Of a stretch of DNA of 64,000 nucleotides, positions 62,188-64,000 are shown piece after piece; within the stretch, counting starts at the first letter, position 1; the number at the start of each line of letters is the position of its first letter. The translations under genes were made by a program, and so were the position numbers. The notes under the pieces are model-generated. The model saw nothing but the letters and a program-made list of their open reading frames with translations. It had not been told where the DNA came from and did not search any database. Origin of the DNA: Pseudorhodoferax sp965279475 (GTDB lineage: Bacteria > Pseudomonadota > Gammaproteobacteria > Burkholderiales > Burkholderiaceae_C); assembly GCA_965279475.1 (NCBI GenBank), contig CBDIIA010000003.1:806001-870000 (forward strand), written 5' to 3'.

Positions 62188-62475
62188 ATGACCACGATCC
62201 AGCTCGACCTCGACCAGTTCCGCAGCCTGATGACCGACGCCGGTTACGACGAAGTGCTGGAGCGCCAATGGGCGCCGCAGCAGGTCGTGCCCACGCACAG
62301 CCATCCGTTCGAAGCCAACGCGGTGGTGGTGCAGGGCGAGATGTGGCTGCGCGTCGAGGGTGAGCCAGAGAGGCGTTTGCTGGCCGGCGATCGATTCCAC
62401 CTCAGGCCCGACGTGCCGCACGACGAGCGCTATGGTCCTGACGGCGCAACCTACTGGGTCGCGCGCAAGGCTTGA
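62188..62475 (+). CDS. Small cupin protein
   Basis: 95 residues, single cupin fold. The metal motif HSHPFEANAVVVQGEMWLRV and the later DRFHLRPDVPHDERYGP supply the usual His/Glu ligands. Function unknown; such stand-alone cupins may bind small acids or act as dioxygenase-like proteins. It has its own gap of 76 bp after uvrD and converges with the deacetylase gene. Confidence 0.82.
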   Translation: MTTIQLDLDQFRSLMTDAGYDEVLERQWAPQQVVPTHSHPFEANAVVVQGEMWLRVEGEPERRLLAGDRFHLRPDVPHDERYGPDGATYWVARKA

Positions 62476-62488
62476 CGTTCTCTGCTTG

Positions 62489-63388
62489 TCAAGTCTGGTC
62501 GGTCTCGGCCGCCAGCACGTTCGCCGCATGCGCCGCAATCTCCCCGCTGCGCGCAATCCACAACCGGTCTTTCACCGTCTCCAGATGCGCGAACAGCCGC
62601 CGCAGCTGCCGCAGCCGGAACGCATGCATCAGGTACGGGTGCAGCGACAGGTTGAACACGATGGGTTGCCGCCGGCTTTGCAGCAGCATTTCGTCGACCT
62701 GGTCGATCAGCGCATCGACCCACACGTCGGGCGGCCACTTGGCGCCGTGCAGCACGGTGATGTCGTTGGTGGGGCGGGCATAGGGCAGGGCGATCAGCGG
62801 GCCGTGGGCGGTGCGCAGCCATAGTGGCTGGTCGTCCACCATCCAGTCCATCACGTAGCCGTAGCCGTTGGCTTTCAGCAGATCGGGCGTGCGGGCGGTC
62901 TCGTTGACCCAGGGGCCCATCCAGCCGCGCGGGGCCTGGCCTTCCTCGGCGGTGAGGCGCGCGGTGACGGCGGCGATCATCTGCGACTCGCGGGCCTCGT
63001 CCATCTCGGCCTGGCGCTCGGCGTTGGTGTGGCCGTGGCCGACGATCTCGTCGCCGCGGCGGCGCAGCGCGGGGGCGATCTGCGGGCAGCTGTCGTAGAC
63101 GGCGGTGTTCAGCAGGGCGCTGGCCGGCAGAGCGAACTCGTCCAGCAGTTCGAGCAGGCGCCAGATGCCGACACGGTTGCCCCAGTCGCGCCAGCCGTGG
63201 TTCACCACGTCGGGCTCGGGCTGGCGCGGGTTCAGCTCGGGTCCCATGCCTTCGCCGAACGGAAAGGCCTCGACGTTGACCGCGATGTACAGCGCCAGTC
63301 GCGCGCCGTTGGGCCAGTCGTAGACCGGGCGCTCGACGATGGGCGAGTAGGCGTAGCGGCCATGCGTGGCCAGCAGGGGGAGGGTCAT
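62489..63388 (-). CDS. Polysaccharide deacetylase-family (PuuE-like) hydrolase
   Basis: 299 residues, NodB-homology fold related to the PuuE allantoinase-type deacetylases. Catalytic segments: LYIAVNVEAFPFGEG at the N-terminus, ALLNTAVYDSCPQ, EIVGHGHTNAERQ (the His-rich metal motif), RGWMGPWVNETARTPDL and VFNLSLHPYLM. It probably hydrolyses an amide or ureide. The start overlaps the stop of the upstream amidohydrolase gene (ATGA), so the two act together in pyrimidine or ureide breakdown. Confidence 0.85.
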   Translation of the reverse strand: MTLPLLATHGRYAYSPIVERPVYDWPNGARLALYIAVNVEAFPFGEGMGPELNPRQPEPDVVNHGWRDWGNRVGIWRLLELLDEFALPASALLNTAVYDSCPQIAPALRRRGDEIVGHGHTNAERQAEMDEARESQMIAAVTARLTAEEGQAPRGWMGPWVNETARTPDLLKANGYGYVMDWMVDDQPLWLRTAHGPLIALPYARPTNDITVLHGAKWPPDVWVDALIDQVDEMLLQSRRQPIVFNLSLHPYLMHAFRLRQLRRLFAHLETVKDRLWIARSGEIAAHAANVLAAETDQT

Positions 63389-64000
63389 GGCGTCGTTCCT
63401 TTCACGATGACGGCCACCACGCCGCCGCCGGCAGGCGCCTGCTGCACCGGGTCGCCGGAGACGAAGAAACGTGTGCTGCCGAACAGGCTGCCGACCACAC
63501 CCGATTGCACCGAGCGCATCAGGCTGTCGGGCGCGGCGGCCGAGGTGAAGATGGCCGTGCGTGCGCCGCGGATGCGGCCATCGGACTGCGGGCCGGCCTT
63601 GCTCAATACCGCGAGTACGCGGCCCGGTTCGGTCAGCTCGCCGGCCGCGTCGAAGTGCAACCCCATTGCCAGCAGCAGCCGGCGGATCGTGCCGGCGTCG
63701 AGCATGTCGGCCGGGTGGCACACACCGATGCGCAGGCTGCCGGGGGCGGCGGGTGCCGTGGCGGGCGCGTTGCCCAGCACCACGGCCTCGATGCAGTCCT
63801 GCTCGGGGCCGGCAAAGGTCATCGCGCGCCGGCTGAACAGCGTGGCATCGGCGGCGATGGCACTGGCCGGAATGCGGGCGCGGTCGATCTCGCCCAGCGC
63901 CACGGCAACACCCAGCGCGGCGATGGCCCGGCCGCGGTGCTGGTCGCTGCGCCAGGCCTCGTGCGGGCGGCTGCCGGCCAGCAGCGTGGGCAGCTTGACG
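63385..64000 (-). CDS. Ring-opening amidohydrolase (cyanuric acid hydrolase/barbiturase family), partial
   Basis: The C-terminal two-thirds of a protein that runs off the right edge (about 204 residues visible). The family landmarks are in place: ALGVAVALGEIDRARIPASA, CIEAVVLGNA, LAVLSKAGPQSDGRIRGART, SVQSGVVGSLFGSTRFFVSG and a C-terminal AGGGVVAVIVKG. These enzymes open the ring of cyanuric acid (AtzD/TrzD) or barbiturate using Ser-Lys dyads. The next gene (deacetylase family) is coupled to it, which favours barbiturate or another cyclic ureide as substrate. The N-terminus is missing. Confidence 0.88.
   Translation of the reverse strand, partial: VKLPTLLAGSRPHEAWRSDQHRGRAIAALGVAVALGEIDRARIPASAIAADATLFSRRAMTFAGPEQDCIEAVVLGNAPATAPAAPGSLRIGVCHPADMLDAGTIRRLLLAMGLHFDAAGELTEPGRVLAVLSKAGPQSDGRIRGARTAIFTSAAAPDSLMRSVQSGVVGSLFGSTRFFVSGDPVQQAPAGGGVVAVIVKGTTP

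Overview
The window is high-GC chromosomal DNA from a motile beta-proteobacterium, most likely Burkholderiales and close to Comamonadaceae. The evidence is the thrS-infC-rpmI-rplT-pheS-pheT-ihfA-merR order, several Bug-family (TctC-type) receptors, a lysine/alanine-rich H1-like SWIB protein, flhDC as flagellar master regulator, and RFN-controlled type II lumazine synthase. No prophage, transposase, integrase or CRISPR array was seen. Both edges cut genes: a dehydrogenase C-terminus at the left and a ring-opening amidohydrolase (barbiturase/AtzD family) at the right.

Layout. 1-11.9 kb: YcaQ-type DNA glycosylase, a VapBC-like toxin-antitoxin pair, a SWIM/SNF2 helicase coupled to an AraC regulator, a divergent MFS transporter, an FMN riboswitch with ribH, a TetR/thiolase/SDR group with a double palindromic operator, then a LuxR-type regulator beside an HtrA/PDZ-like gene broken by one amber codon. 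12.0-25.8 kb: a co-directional minus-strand catabolic and uptake cluster. It holds one TctA/TctB permease, three Bug receptors, two TIM-barrel sugar-phosphate isomerase-like proteins, an enolase-superfamily enzyme, a DUF993 aldolase-like protein, a Gfo/Idh/MocA oxidoreductase, an HIBADH-like dehydrogenase, an SDR and a DMT exporter. A TetR regulator at 26.6 kb probably controls it, because matching palindromes lie in front of the TetR gene and of the first cluster gene. A ThDP enzyme diverges from the TetR gene. The substrate is unknown.

28.5-35.1 kb: WG-repeat protein, M48 protease, H1-like/SWIB protein, Lrp/AsnC regulator, DMT transporter, gamma-glutamylcyclotransferase-like protein and isocitrate lyase behind a palindrome-rich AT-rich promoter. 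35.1-43.5 kb: the translation operon. It starts with a probable Thr-codon leader peptide and attenuator before thrS, has an AUC start on infC and a second attenuator before pheS, and is followed by tRNA-Pro(GGG). 43.6-50.2 kb: GntR regulator, two lipoproteins, a small unknown gene with a very good LexA box, a QseBC-like two-component system, an MmcB-like putative nuclease and a GGDEF protein. 50.4-56.4 kb: a complete RND efflux operon. 56.6-58.2 kb: flhD, flhC and an unknown third gene. 58.3-64 kb: CBS protein, NlpC/P60 hydrolase, UvrD-type helicase, cupin, and a deacetylase coupled to the amidohydrolase.

The least expected signals are in non-coding DNA: two copies of a 37-nt nested hairpin whose base pairs covary (one inside flhDC), an imperfect inverted repeat with arms of about 80 nt between the receptor and permease genes, the thrS leader, and the LexA box on an orphan gene.
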